Shown in pieces: positions 7,121 to 12,023 of a stretch of 12,023 bases of DNA. The position numbers and the translations under genes are program-made. The notes under the pieces are model-generated. The model saw nothing but the letters and a program-made list of their open reading frames with translations, did no database searches and had not been told where the DNA came from. Where the stretch lies: the NCBI GenBank assembly GCA_963619835.1, contig CAVEYD010000031.1, positions 1 to 12,023 of the forward strand, read 5' to 3'. Position 1 is the stretch's first letter, and each line of letters opens with the position of its first letter. The DNA comes from Fimimonas sp963619835 (GTDB lineage: Bacteria; Bacillota; Clostridia; Christensenellales; CAG-314).

Positions 7121-7197
7121 AATTTTCATTTAGTAGGCACAGCTAATTAAAAAGTAACCAAAACTTCCATTAAAAAGCAAAATAAAAAAATCTAAAA

Positions 7198-7929
7198 ATG
7201 ACAAAAATAAAATTGACAATAGAATATGTCGGTACGGATTTTTGCGGATGGCAAAGCCAAAAAAACGGCAATTCCGTTCAAGATGCCGTCGAGCACGCAC
7301 TCGGCAAGTATTTTGACACAGATTTTGTTCGCATTTACGGAGCAGGTCGCACCGACGTCGGTGTGCATGCGGTAGGTCAGGTTGCGCACTTTTTTCCGCC
7401 CAAGGACGTCAACCCTTACAAACTTTGTTTAGGAGTCAACCTTGCCTTGCCAAGTTCCGTTGCCGTCACCGATGCGCAAGTGGTGGACGACAGTTTCGAT
7501 GCCCGTTTTAGTGCAATCAGCAAAACTTACGTTTACAAAATTTACGTTTCGGCAACTCGCAAACCTACACTTGACGTCAACCATGCACAAGTCTATCGTC
7601 CGTTAAACGTCGATGCCATGCACAAGTCGGCACAACTTCTTGTCGGCACGCACGATTTTTCGGCTTTCCAAAAAACAGGTAGCAACCTAAAAGGCACTGT
7701 TCGTACAATCAACTTTTTCAACGTCAGTCAAGACGGCGACACAATAAGTTTTACCGTAAACGGCAACGCATTTTTATACAATCAAGTACGCAACATGGTA
7801 GGGCTTCTTGTCGAAGTCGGCAAAGGCAACTACAACGATTCGCAAGTAATCGGCATGTTAAACGGCAACAAAGTCAAGTACAAAACGATGCCGTCAAAAG
7901 GGCTAACATTACAGCAAGTTTTTTATTGA
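7198..7929 (+). CDS. truA: tRNA pseudouridine(38-40) synthase TruA
   Basis: Converts uridines 38-40 in the anticodon arm of many tRNAs to pseudouridine. The 243-residue length is normal. The catalytic motif is GAGRTDVGVHAVGQ with nucleophilic aspartate D53; the commonest family form is GRTDAGVHA. The start resembles other TruA proteins (KLTIEYVGTDFCGWQSQ), and near the C-terminus NQVRNMVGLLVEVGKG matches the conserved C-terminal region. ATG 7198 is 77 bp after ecfT and has no Shine-Dalgarno sequence, only an A-rich leader. The ecfT-truA-rplM order is standard in Firmicutes, so it may be expressed as the last gene of the ECF operon, but the wider spacing allows a promoter of its own. I see no convincing one. 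Confidence 0.95.
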   Translation: MTKIKLTIEYVGTDFCGWQSQKNGNSVQDAVEHALGKYFDTDFVRIYGAGRTDVGVHAVGQVAHFFPPKDVNPYKLCLGVNLALPSSVAVTDAQVVDDSFDARFSAISKTYVYKIYVSATRKPTLDVNHAQVYRPLNVDAMHKSAQLLVGTHDFSAFQKTGSNLKGTVRTINFFNVSQDGDTISFTVNGNAFLYNQVRNMVGLLVEVGKGNYNDSQVIGMLNGNKVKYKTMPSKGLTLQQVFY

Positions 7930-7935
7930 TTTTTT

Positions 7936-7977
7936 CGCTAAAAAACAATTTTTCCGCTTATTTTTTGCGTTTATTTT
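7936..7977 (+). terminator. Possible terminator after truA
   Basis: CGC-T-AAAAAA (7936-7945) can pair with TTTTTTGCG (7961-7969), with one bulged base and a 15-base loop; TTTATTTT follows. It would separate truA from the rplM promoter. The helix is weak, so some read-through is likely. Confidence 0.35.
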
Positions 7978-7978
7978 G

Positions 7979-8007
7979 TTGACAACGCCCCCTTCTATTA
8001 GTATAAT
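7979..8007 (+). promoter_or_regulatory. Perfect-consensus promoter of rplM-rpsI
   Basis: TTGACA (7979-7984), a 17-base spacer and TATAAT (8002-8007) match the sigma-A consensus exactly. Transcription should start near 8013-8014, just where the structured leader begins. Confidence 0.92.
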
Positions 8008-8013
8008 AGAAAA

Positions 8014-8098
8014 GCTGTGAATAATTCGGCAAGGTATTTTAAGCTCTGCTTTGTCTAAATCGCACTCCACTGGCGGTAATTGTTCAACCGTGAACAGC
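8014..8098 (+). ncRNA. Structured rplM leader (L13-leader type)
   Basis: The roughly 115-base untranslated leader of rplM can fold into a closed domain. GCTGT (8014-8018) pairs with ACAGC (8094-8098) and GAATAATT (8019-8026) with AATTGTTC (8078-8085, one G-U). Inside, GGCAAGG (8028-8034) pairs with CTTTGTC (8049-8055). A local hairpin TGTTCA-ACCG-TGAACA (8081-8096) uses bases from both outer pairings, so the two folds exclude each other. Low-GC Firmicutes are known to carry an L13 leader that is thought to mediate autoregulation by the ribosomal protein; position and architecture fit. Membership in that family is inferred, not matched. AGGAG at 8116-8120 is the rplM ribosome site, 18 bases after the domain. 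Confidence 0.6.
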
Positions 8099-8127
8099 AA
8101 ACAAACTTAAATTTCAGGAGAATAAAA

Positions 8128-8562
8128 ATGATCAAGACTTTTATGGCTAAAAAAGAAGCCGTTGAAAGAAAATGGTATGTTGTAGATGCAGCAGGCAAAC
8201 CGCTCGGACGTGTTGCCAGCCAAGTTGCATCCGTACTTCGTGGCAAAAACAAGCCCACATTCACACCGCACGTAGATACAGGCGATTTCGTAATCGTTAT
8301 CAACTGCGACAAAGTAGTTTTAACAGGCGACAAACTCAACAAAAAGTTGTATGTACGTCGTTCACCCAGACCGGGACATCTTAAAACCGAACAATACAGC
8401 AAGTTGCTTGCAGAAAGAAGCGATTTTGCTATGATGAAAGCTGTAAAGGGAATGCTTCCTCACAACAGCCTTGGCAGAAAGATGCTCACCAAACTCCGTG
8501 TTTACAAAGGTGCAGAACACAAGCACGAAGCACAACACCCCGAAGTGTTGGCATTGGATTAA
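8128..8562 (+). CDS. rplM: 50S ribosomal protein L13
   Basis: A 144-residue large-subunit protein that assembles early on 23S rRNA. Recognisable segments include ERKWYVVDAAGKPLGR (about 13-28), TFTPHVDTGD, KGMLPHNSLGRKML and AEHKHEAQHPEV near the C-terminus; the length matches Bacillus L13. I chose ATG 8128 because AGGAG (8116-8120) lies at a 7-base spacing and the N-terminus (MIKTFMAK) aligns with that of other L13 proteins. The frame opens further upstream at TTG 8080, which is inside the leader structure. In this gene and rpsI, AAG, AGA and GTA codons look more frequent than in the neighbours, as expected for highly expressed genes. It forms an operon with rpsI 14 bp downstream. Confidence 0.97.
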   Translation: MIKTFMAKKEAVERKWYVVDAAGKPLGRVASQVASVLRGKNKPTFTPHVDTGDFVIVINCDKVVLTGDKLNKKLYVRRSPRPGHLKTEQYSKLLAERSDFAMMKAVKGMLPHNSLGRKMLTKLRVYKGAEHKHEAQHPEVLALD

Positions 8563-8576
8563 GGAGGGTATGAACA

Positions 8577-8984
8577 ATGGCTAAAGCAGCATTAAAGAAA
8601 AAGGTTCAATTTTGGGGCACAGGTAGAAGAAAGAAGTCTATCGCACGTGTAAGACTTGTTCCCGGAACAGGCGCTATCACAATCAACAATCGCGATATCG
8701 ATAGTTACTTCTCTTTGGATACACTTAAATACATCGTTCGTCAACCTCTCAACGCAACCGACACAGCAACAAAGTATGATGTTATCGTAAACGTTATCGG
8801 TGGTGGACTTACAGGACAAGCAGGCGCTATTCGTCATGGTATCAGCCGCGCATTGGTTGTAGCAGGCGAAGACAAAGCAGCACTCAAATCTAACGGATTC
8901 CTTACGAGAGATCCTCGTATGAAGGAAAGAAAGAAGTATGGTTTGAAGAAAGCTCGTAAAGCTCCTCAATTCAGCAAGAGATAA
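8577..8984 (+). CDS. rpsI: 30S ribosomal protein S9
   Basis: A 135-residue small-subunit protein whose basic C-terminal tail reaches the ribosomal P site and contacts tRNA. The diagnostic start FWGTGRRKKSIARVRLVPG (about 12-30), the central VNVIGGGLTGQAGAIRHGI and the terminal KARKAPQFSKR are all present, including the final Ser-Lys-Arg. ATG 8577 sits 9 bases after a strong AGGAGG (8562-8567). A nearer out-of-frame ATG at 8570 is too close to that site. It follows rplM by 14 bp in the universal bacterial order and is followed by a terminator. Confidence 0.97.
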   Translation: MAKAALKKKVQFWGTGRRKKSIARVRLVPGTGAITINNRDIDSYFSLDTLKYIVRQPLNATDTATKYDVIVNVIGGGLTGQAGAIRHGISRALVVAGEDKAALKSNGFLTRDPRMKERKKYGLKKARKAPQFSKR

Positions 8985-8996
8985 TCTTACAACTTC

Positions 8997-9032
8997 AAAA
9001 AAGACGATTTCCTTATGGATTTCGTCTTTTTT
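8997..9032 (+). terminator. Terminator of rplM-rpsI
   Basis: GACGA (9003-9007) pairs with TCGTC (9022-9026) and TCC (9010-9012) with GGA (9017-9019), with a 2x2 U-U internal loop and a TTAT loop. Six T (9027-9032) follow. Six A precede the stem, so it could also stop transcription coming from the right, but no opposing gene is present. Confidence 0.8.
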
Positions 9033-9089
9033 CTTTTTATCAAACATTATCTTATTACATTATTTTTACAACAATTATCTACTTTAAGG

Positions 9090-9118
9090 TTGAATCGTTC
9101 AATTTATTGTGTTAAAAT
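9090..9118 (+). promoter_or_regulatory. Promoter before the nagD remnant, with palindrome
   Basis: TTGAAT (9090-9095), a 17-base spacer and TAAAAT (9113-9118) form a reasonable sigma-A promoter. A small palindrome TTGAA-TCG-TTCAA (9090-9102) overlaps the -35 box and could be an operator. A second TATAAT (9137-9142) lacks a good -35. In the leader, GTGCTTTT (9148-9155) and AAAAGCAC (9206-9213) are complementary across 50 bases. Confidence 0.5.
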
Positions 9119-9240
9119 AGTAATATAGTATATAAATATAATACAAAGTGCTTTTCTCAAACATTTATTTTTTCAAAACATTTTTAACACAAAATCACAA
9201 AACTAAAAAGCACAAGTAAAATTCGCATCAAGGAGAAATT

Positions 9241-9384
9241 ATGGAAAAATTACGCAACAAATTAGGTTTCATTTGCGATATGGACGGAGTTATCTATCAC
9301 GGCAACACGTTGCTAAACGGAGTAGTACACTCCTTCGTTTTCGCTTCACCTGTTGCCGCAATCTACACATTTCTCCAACGCTAA
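9241..9384 (+). pseudogene. Truncated NagD-type HAD phosphatase remnant
   Basis: An ATG with a good ribosome site (AAGGAG 9230-9235) opens a 47-codon frame ending at TAA 9382-9384. The first ~28 residues read as the start of a NagD/HAD-IIA sugar-phosphate phosphatase: GFICDMDGVIYHGNTLLNG, including the catalytic DxDG motif I and the usual IYHGN-LL-G continuation. The sequence then changes abruptly to VHSFVFASPVAAIYTFLQR and stops. Intact family members have roughly 250-270 residues, so motifs II-IV and the cap domain are missing. The junction lies near 9324 at a GGAGT-AGTAC-ACTCC hairpin. Expression signals are intact, so a short peptide may still be made. It is most likely a decayed gene; a leader peptide for dtd is possible but unproven. 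Confidence 0.7.
9301..9357. repeat. Nested inverted repeats at the remnant breakpoint
   Basis: GGCAAC (9301-9306) is complementary to GTTGCC (9352-9357). Inside it, AAAC-GGAGT pairs with ACTCC-TTC-GTTT around an AGTAC loop (GGAGT 9319-9323, ACTCC 9329-9333). The left arms are normal nagD codons and the right arms belong to the unrelated sequence. The structure may mark the end of an inserted repeat or a template-switch event. Confidence 0.4.
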
Positions 9385-9433
9385 ATAAATAAAATTCGCA
9401 AAAAACAACAAAACAAACAACAAAAAAATCATT

Positions 9434-9883
9434 ATGAAAGCAGTTATTCAACGTGTAAAAAATGCCGTACTTTCGGTAGACGGCAAAGAAGTAAGCAAAA
9501 TACAAAAAGGACTTGTCGTCTACTTTTGTGTAGAAGTCGGTGACGACATTTCTTTATGCCAAAAGTTTGCAACCAAGCTTGTCAAACTACGCATTTTCGA
9601 AGACGAAAACGGCAAAACAAATTTGTCCGTAGCCGATGTTGAAGGAAGTATTTTGTTTGTATCTCAATTTACTCTCGCTGCCGACTTAAACAGTGGCAAT
9701 CGTCCGTCCTTCATTTTTGCGGAAAAGCCTCAAATTGCCAACAGTATGTATTTACACACTGCCGAGCTTATCGAAAATATGGGTATTCCCGTCCAAAAAG
9801 GAGTTTTCGGCGCCGATATGACCATCGTTCAAGCCAACGACGGACCGTTCACAATCATTTGGGATAGTGCCAAAAACAAGTAG
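9434..9883 (+). CDS. dtd: D-aminoacyl-tRNA deacylase
   Basis: Hydrolyses D-amino acids (and misloaded glycine) from tRNA, protecting translation. The 149-residue length is standard. The two active-site motifs are SQFTLAAD (from S77) and NDGPFTI (N135-I141), which holds the Gly-cisPro element G137-P138; most relatives have NDGPVT, so F139 is a small variation. The N-terminus MKAVIQRVKNAVLSVDGK matches the family. ATG 9434 has no Shine-Dalgarno sequence and follows an A-rich stretch, 49 bp after the nagD remnant. The serine dehydratase gene begins 7 bp after its stop, so the two are probably co-transcribed. In many Firmicutes dtd sits beside relA; that is not the case here. Confidence 0.95.
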   Translation: MKAVIQRVKNAVLSVDGKEVSKIQKGLVVYFCVEVGDDISLCQKFATKLVKLRIFEDENGKTNLSVADVEGSILFVSQFTLAADLNSGNRPSFIFAEKPQIANSMYLHTAELIENMGIPVQKGVFGADMTIVQANDGPFTIIWDSAKNK

Positions 9884-9890
9884 GCAAATT

Positions 9891-11087
9891 ATGAAATCTA
9901 TTACACAACTTTACAAAACAGGCATCGGACCGTCAAGTTCACACACAATGGGGCCGGCAAAAGCGGCAGAAATTTTCTTGTCGCGTTATCCAAATGCGCA
10001 AAGCTACCAAGCCACGCTTTTAGGTTCGCTTGCGCTTACAGGTAAGGGACATGGCACCGATAGGGCAATCAAAACCGTTTTCGGCAACAAAAATATCGAT
10101 ATCGTTTTCGACACAACCACAAAATGCCACGTTCACCCCAACACGTTACTTTTCAAAGCGTTTACCGATGGTAAAATCATAGGCAAAATGGATGTTTTCA
10201 GCATCGGTGGCGGAGACATTGTAATTGCCGGCGAGCAATTCGACGATGGCAAAGATATCTATCCGCACAACACTTTTCAACAAATAAAGGAATATTGCAA
10301 GCAAAATAATTTACGTTTGTGGCAGTATGCACAAAAATTCGAAGGCGATTCAATTATTGCCTTCACCAAACAAATTTGGCAAGCAATGAACAATGCCATC
10401 GATATAGGCTTAAAAACCGAAGGCATATTGCCGGGCGGACTCAACGTCGTAAGACGTGCAAGCAAGCTTTATCAAGATGCGGACAAGCGCGAAAACGAAC
10501 AAACCCACGAAGATCGCATTGTTGCCGCTTATGCTTTTGCGCTTGGCGAACAAAATGCCAGTGGCGGAACAATCGTTACGGCACCCACATGCGGATCTTG
10601 CGGAGTTTTGCCGGCAGTTTTCCGTTTTTGTGCCGAACAGCGCAACTTAAATTTTGAAACAATCTCGCACGGACTTTTGACGGCAGGACTCATTGGCAAC
10701 CTTGTCAAAACAAATGCAAGTATCAGCGGTGCAGAGTGTGGTTGTCAGGCGGAAATAGGTACGGCATGCGCCATGGCATCTGCAGGACTTGCCGAAATGT
10801 ACAACATGTCCGTTGACGAAATCGAGTATGCGGCGGAAGTTGCACTCGAGCATCACTTAGGTTTAACTTGCGATCCCGTTTGCGGACTTGTCCAAATTCC
10901 TTGCATCGAACGTAATGCCGTCGGTGCAATGCGTGCGATAAATGCCGTAAGTTTGGCAACTTTCCTAACCGACAGTCGAAAAATCTCTTTCGACACCGTT
11001 GTAAAAGCCTTGTACGAAACAGGCAAAGATATTCTCGAAGCCTATCGCGAAACATCCGAAGGCGGACTTGCCAAACTTTACAAGTAA
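9891..11087 (+). CDS. sdaA: L-serine dehydratase, iron-sulfur, single chain
   Basis: Deaminates L-serine to pyruvate and ammonia in the cytoplasm using a [4Fe-4S] cluster. The protein begins with the conserved GIGPSSSHTMGPAKAAE. In the catalytic domain C285 (in GCQAEIG), C327 (in LTCDP) and C338 (in IPCIERNA) are spaced 42 and 11 residues apart, the spacing I recall for the cluster ligands of characterised bacterial enzymes. At 398 residues it is a compact one-chain type with beta and alpha domains fused; E. coli SdaA has about 454 and Bacillus uses two subunits. Such short forms are familiar from Bacteroidetes and some Firmicutes. Extra cysteines occur at C283, C331 and in PTCGSCG. I chose ATG 9891, which begins MKSITQLYK as in relatives; GTG 9867 would overlap dtd. 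Only a weak AGG precedes it. Confidence 0.93.
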   Translation: MKSITQLYKTGIGPSSSHTMGPAKAAEIFLSRYPNAQSYQATLLGSLALTGKGHGTDRAIKTVFGNKNIDIVFDTTTKCHVHPNTLLFKAFTDGKIIGKMDVFSIGGGDIVIAGEQFDDGKDIYPHNTFQQIKEYCKQNNLRLWQYAQKFEGDSIIAFTKQIWQAMNNAIDIGLKTEGILPGGLNVVRRASKLYQDADKRENEQTHEDRIVAAYAFALGEQNASGGTIVTAPTCGSCGVLPAVFRFCAEQRNLNFETISHGLLTAGLIGNLVKTNASISGAECGCQAEIGTACAMASAGLAEMYNMSVDEIEYAAEVALEHHLGLTCDPVCGLVQIPCIERNAVGAMRAINAVSLATFLTDSRKISFDTVVKALYETGKDILEAYRETSEGGLAKLYK

Positions 11088-11167
11088 TTTTTTGATGCCC
11101 AAAAGCACTCAAATATTTACAAAATTTTTTCTTGTCTTACTAAAAAATCAAATTTTCACAAAGTATC

Positions 11168-11195
11168 AAAAAAAACAACACGTATAGTTGTTTTT
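11168..11195 (+). terminator. Terminator after sdaA
   Basis: AAAAACAAC (11171-11179) pairs perfectly with GTTGTTTTT (11187-11195) around a 7-base loop; the T run in the second arm can serve as the release tract. It lies 17 bp before the next start codon, so it could also act as a leader hairpin for the HAD gene. Confidence 0.55.
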
Positions 11196-11212
11196 GCAAC
11201 AAAAAACAGTTT

Positions 11213-11875
11213 ATGAACGATAAAAAAATTGCCGTTTTCGATCTTGACGGCACTCTATTCAACACAATTTTCGATTTAACCGACAGTGTCAACTATGCCA
11301 TGGAAAGCCTAAACTTGCCAACCTATTCGGCAAACCAAGTCAGCCACATGGTAGGTAGCGGAATTGTCGTAACGTTAAAGCGCGCTTTGACGGAAAAACA
11401 CCTAAATTTACTTGAACAGGCAATTTCTTTACAACGTAATTACTATTCAAAGCACTGTACGGACAAAACTTTGCCTTACCGGGGCATCACTCAAATGCTT
11501 GCAAACTTCAAGTCAAGCGGAGTTTTGACGGCGGTCTACACAAACAAAAGTCAACCTTTTGCGCAGGAACTTTGCAACAAGCTTTTAGGCAATCTCATCG
11601 ATTTTGTCATAGGCACAGGTGCGGACGGTACAACCAAACCCAATGCCGATCGCTTAACCAACTTACTTGCCAATCAAAACATTTTGCCAAGCAACGTAAT
11701 TTACGCAGGCGATAGCGATATTGACATTTTCACCGCCCAAAACGCAAAAGTTAAATGTATTTCCGTAACATGGGGTTACCAAGAAAAATCTTACTTGCAA
11801 AAAAGCGGTGCAACCTATTTTGCCGACACTCCGGACAAACTTTTTTCGTTAGCTACCACCTTGCTAAACATTTAA
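11213..11875 (+). CDS. HAD hydrolase, phosphoglycolate phosphatase-like
   Basis: A 220-residue haloacid-dehalogenase-superfamily phosphatase with a helical cap between motifs I and II. Motif I is FDLDGTLFNT with nucleophile D10 and acid/base D12. Motif II is T110 in VYTNKS, motif III is K142 in GTTKPNAD and motif IV is GDSDID with D167 and D171 for magnesium. The TKP and DSDIDIFTA segments resemble Gph/PGPase and pyrophosphatase PpaX. The physiological substrate cannot be fixed from sequence; phosphoglycolate, pyrophosphate or another small phosphate ester are all possible. ATG 11213 has no Shine-Dalgarno sequence and directly follows the A/T-rich hairpin after sdaA. No obvious promoter is seen in the 125-bp spacer, so it may depend on read-through from dtd-sdaA. 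Confidence 0.88.
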   Translation: MNDKKIAVFDLDGTLFNTIFDLTDSVNYAMESLNLPTYSANQVSHMVGSGIVVTLKRALTEKHLNLLEQAISLQRNYYSKHCTDKTLPYRGITQMLANFKSSGVLTAVYTNKSQPFAQELCNKLLGNLIDFVIGTGADGTTKPNADRLTNLLANQNILPSNVIYAGDSDIDIFTAQNAKVKCISVTWGYQEKSYLQKSGATYFADTPDKLFSLATTLLNI

Positions 11876-12023
11876 TCAAAGCCAAAACTTAATTGTTTAT
11901 GCAAAAACAGTTAAAAATCTAACCCCAAAAACCCCAACATTTTTAACACCCCAAAATGGTTAAAAGATAACCAAAAGCAAAATAATCTAAAAATGCAAAA
12001 TAAATTTTGAAATAATTAAAAAC
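11876..12023. other. A-rich intergenic tail of the window
   Basis: These 148 bases hold no gene that I can support. TTTTAAC (11941-11947) and GTTAAAA (11959-11965) are complementary but lack a following T tract. The segment 11966-11995 closely resembles the leader of truA (7153-7200): both contain a TAACCAAAA element, then AAAAGCAAAATAA, then TCTAAAAATG. The ATG here (11993) opens only five codons before a stop. Confidence 0.5.

Noticed and set aside
8080..8127. Upstream extension of rplM to TTG 8080
   Set aside because: The extension falls inside the structured leader, has no ribosome site and adds residues absent from L13. ATG 8128 has AGGAG at the right distance.
8592..9047. A 151-codon minus-strand open frame opposite rpsI
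   Set aside because: It is entirely antisense to the well-supported S9 gene and its terminator, has cysteine-rich low-quality protein content and no ribosome site.
9290..9505. A 71-codon minus-strand frame spanning the nagD remnant and the start of dtd
   Set aside because: It overlaps the dtd start in antisense, has no promoter or ribosome site, and its Arg/Lys-rich end comes from the odd purine-rich junction sequence rather than from a recognisable protein.
10723..11112. A 129-codon minus-strand open frame opposite the 3' half of sdaA
   Set aside because: It is a shadow of a strongly conserved coding sequence. The protein is Arg/Leu-rich without any recognisable motif.

Overview
The window looks like chromosomal DNA of an uncultured low-GC Firmicute, probably clostridial, recovered as an assembled scaffold. 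The noncoding DNA is very A/T-rich. The order ecfA1-ecfA2-ecfT-truA-rplM-rpsI is the arrangement known from Bacillus and Clostridia. Strong sigma-A type promoters are present, and a 29-base run of N (847-875) marks an assembly gap. I see no phage, CRISPR, IS element or defence genes. The content is mainly housekeeping, with a few odd noncoding or degraded stretches.

Layout. (1) 94-735: a DUF2344 'radical SAM-linked' protein. It is followed by the gap and two terminators pointing at each other. (2) 963-1294, minus strand: RNase P RNA (rnpB) with a perfect-consensus promoter. It is the only gene seen on the minus strand. (3) 1295-1880: a 586-bp T-rich intergenic stretch holding a two-level array of degenerate TAACTGC repeats, then a promoter and a 15-bp leader hairpin for an ABC exporter (1881-3608). 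(4) 3732-7929: an apparent operon of a Cx5R tyrosine/lipid-type phosphatase, the ECF vitamin-transporter energising module (EcfA1, EcfA2, EcfT) and the tRNA pseudouridine synthase TruA. (5) 7979-9032: a perfect-consensus promoter, a structured leader of the L13-leader kind, rplM, rpsI and an intrinsic terminator. (6) 9090-11195: a promoter and a good ribosome binding site feeding a 47-codon ORF. Its first ~28 codons are the start of a NagD-type HAD phosphatase and the rest is unrelated. It is followed by dtd (D-aminoacyl-tRNA deacylase) and a compact single-chain iron-sulfur L-serine dehydratase. (7) 11213-11875: a phosphoglycolate-phosphatase-like HAD hydrolase, then 148 bp without a gene.

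How the genes fit together. EcfA1/A2/T form the shared energising module of group II ECF transporters, but no substrate-binding S component is in the window. TruA, L13, S9, Dtd and RNase P RNA all serve translation or tRNA processing and quality control. The serine dehydratase feeds pyruvate. The phosphatase sits 2 bp before ecfA1, where Bacillus has ribosomal protein genes. Several first-in-operon or widely spaced genes (DUF2344, truA, dtd, the HAD gene) have no Shine-Dalgarno sequence, only A-rich leaders. The tightly packed ecfA2 and ecfT and the ribosomal genes have strong ones.
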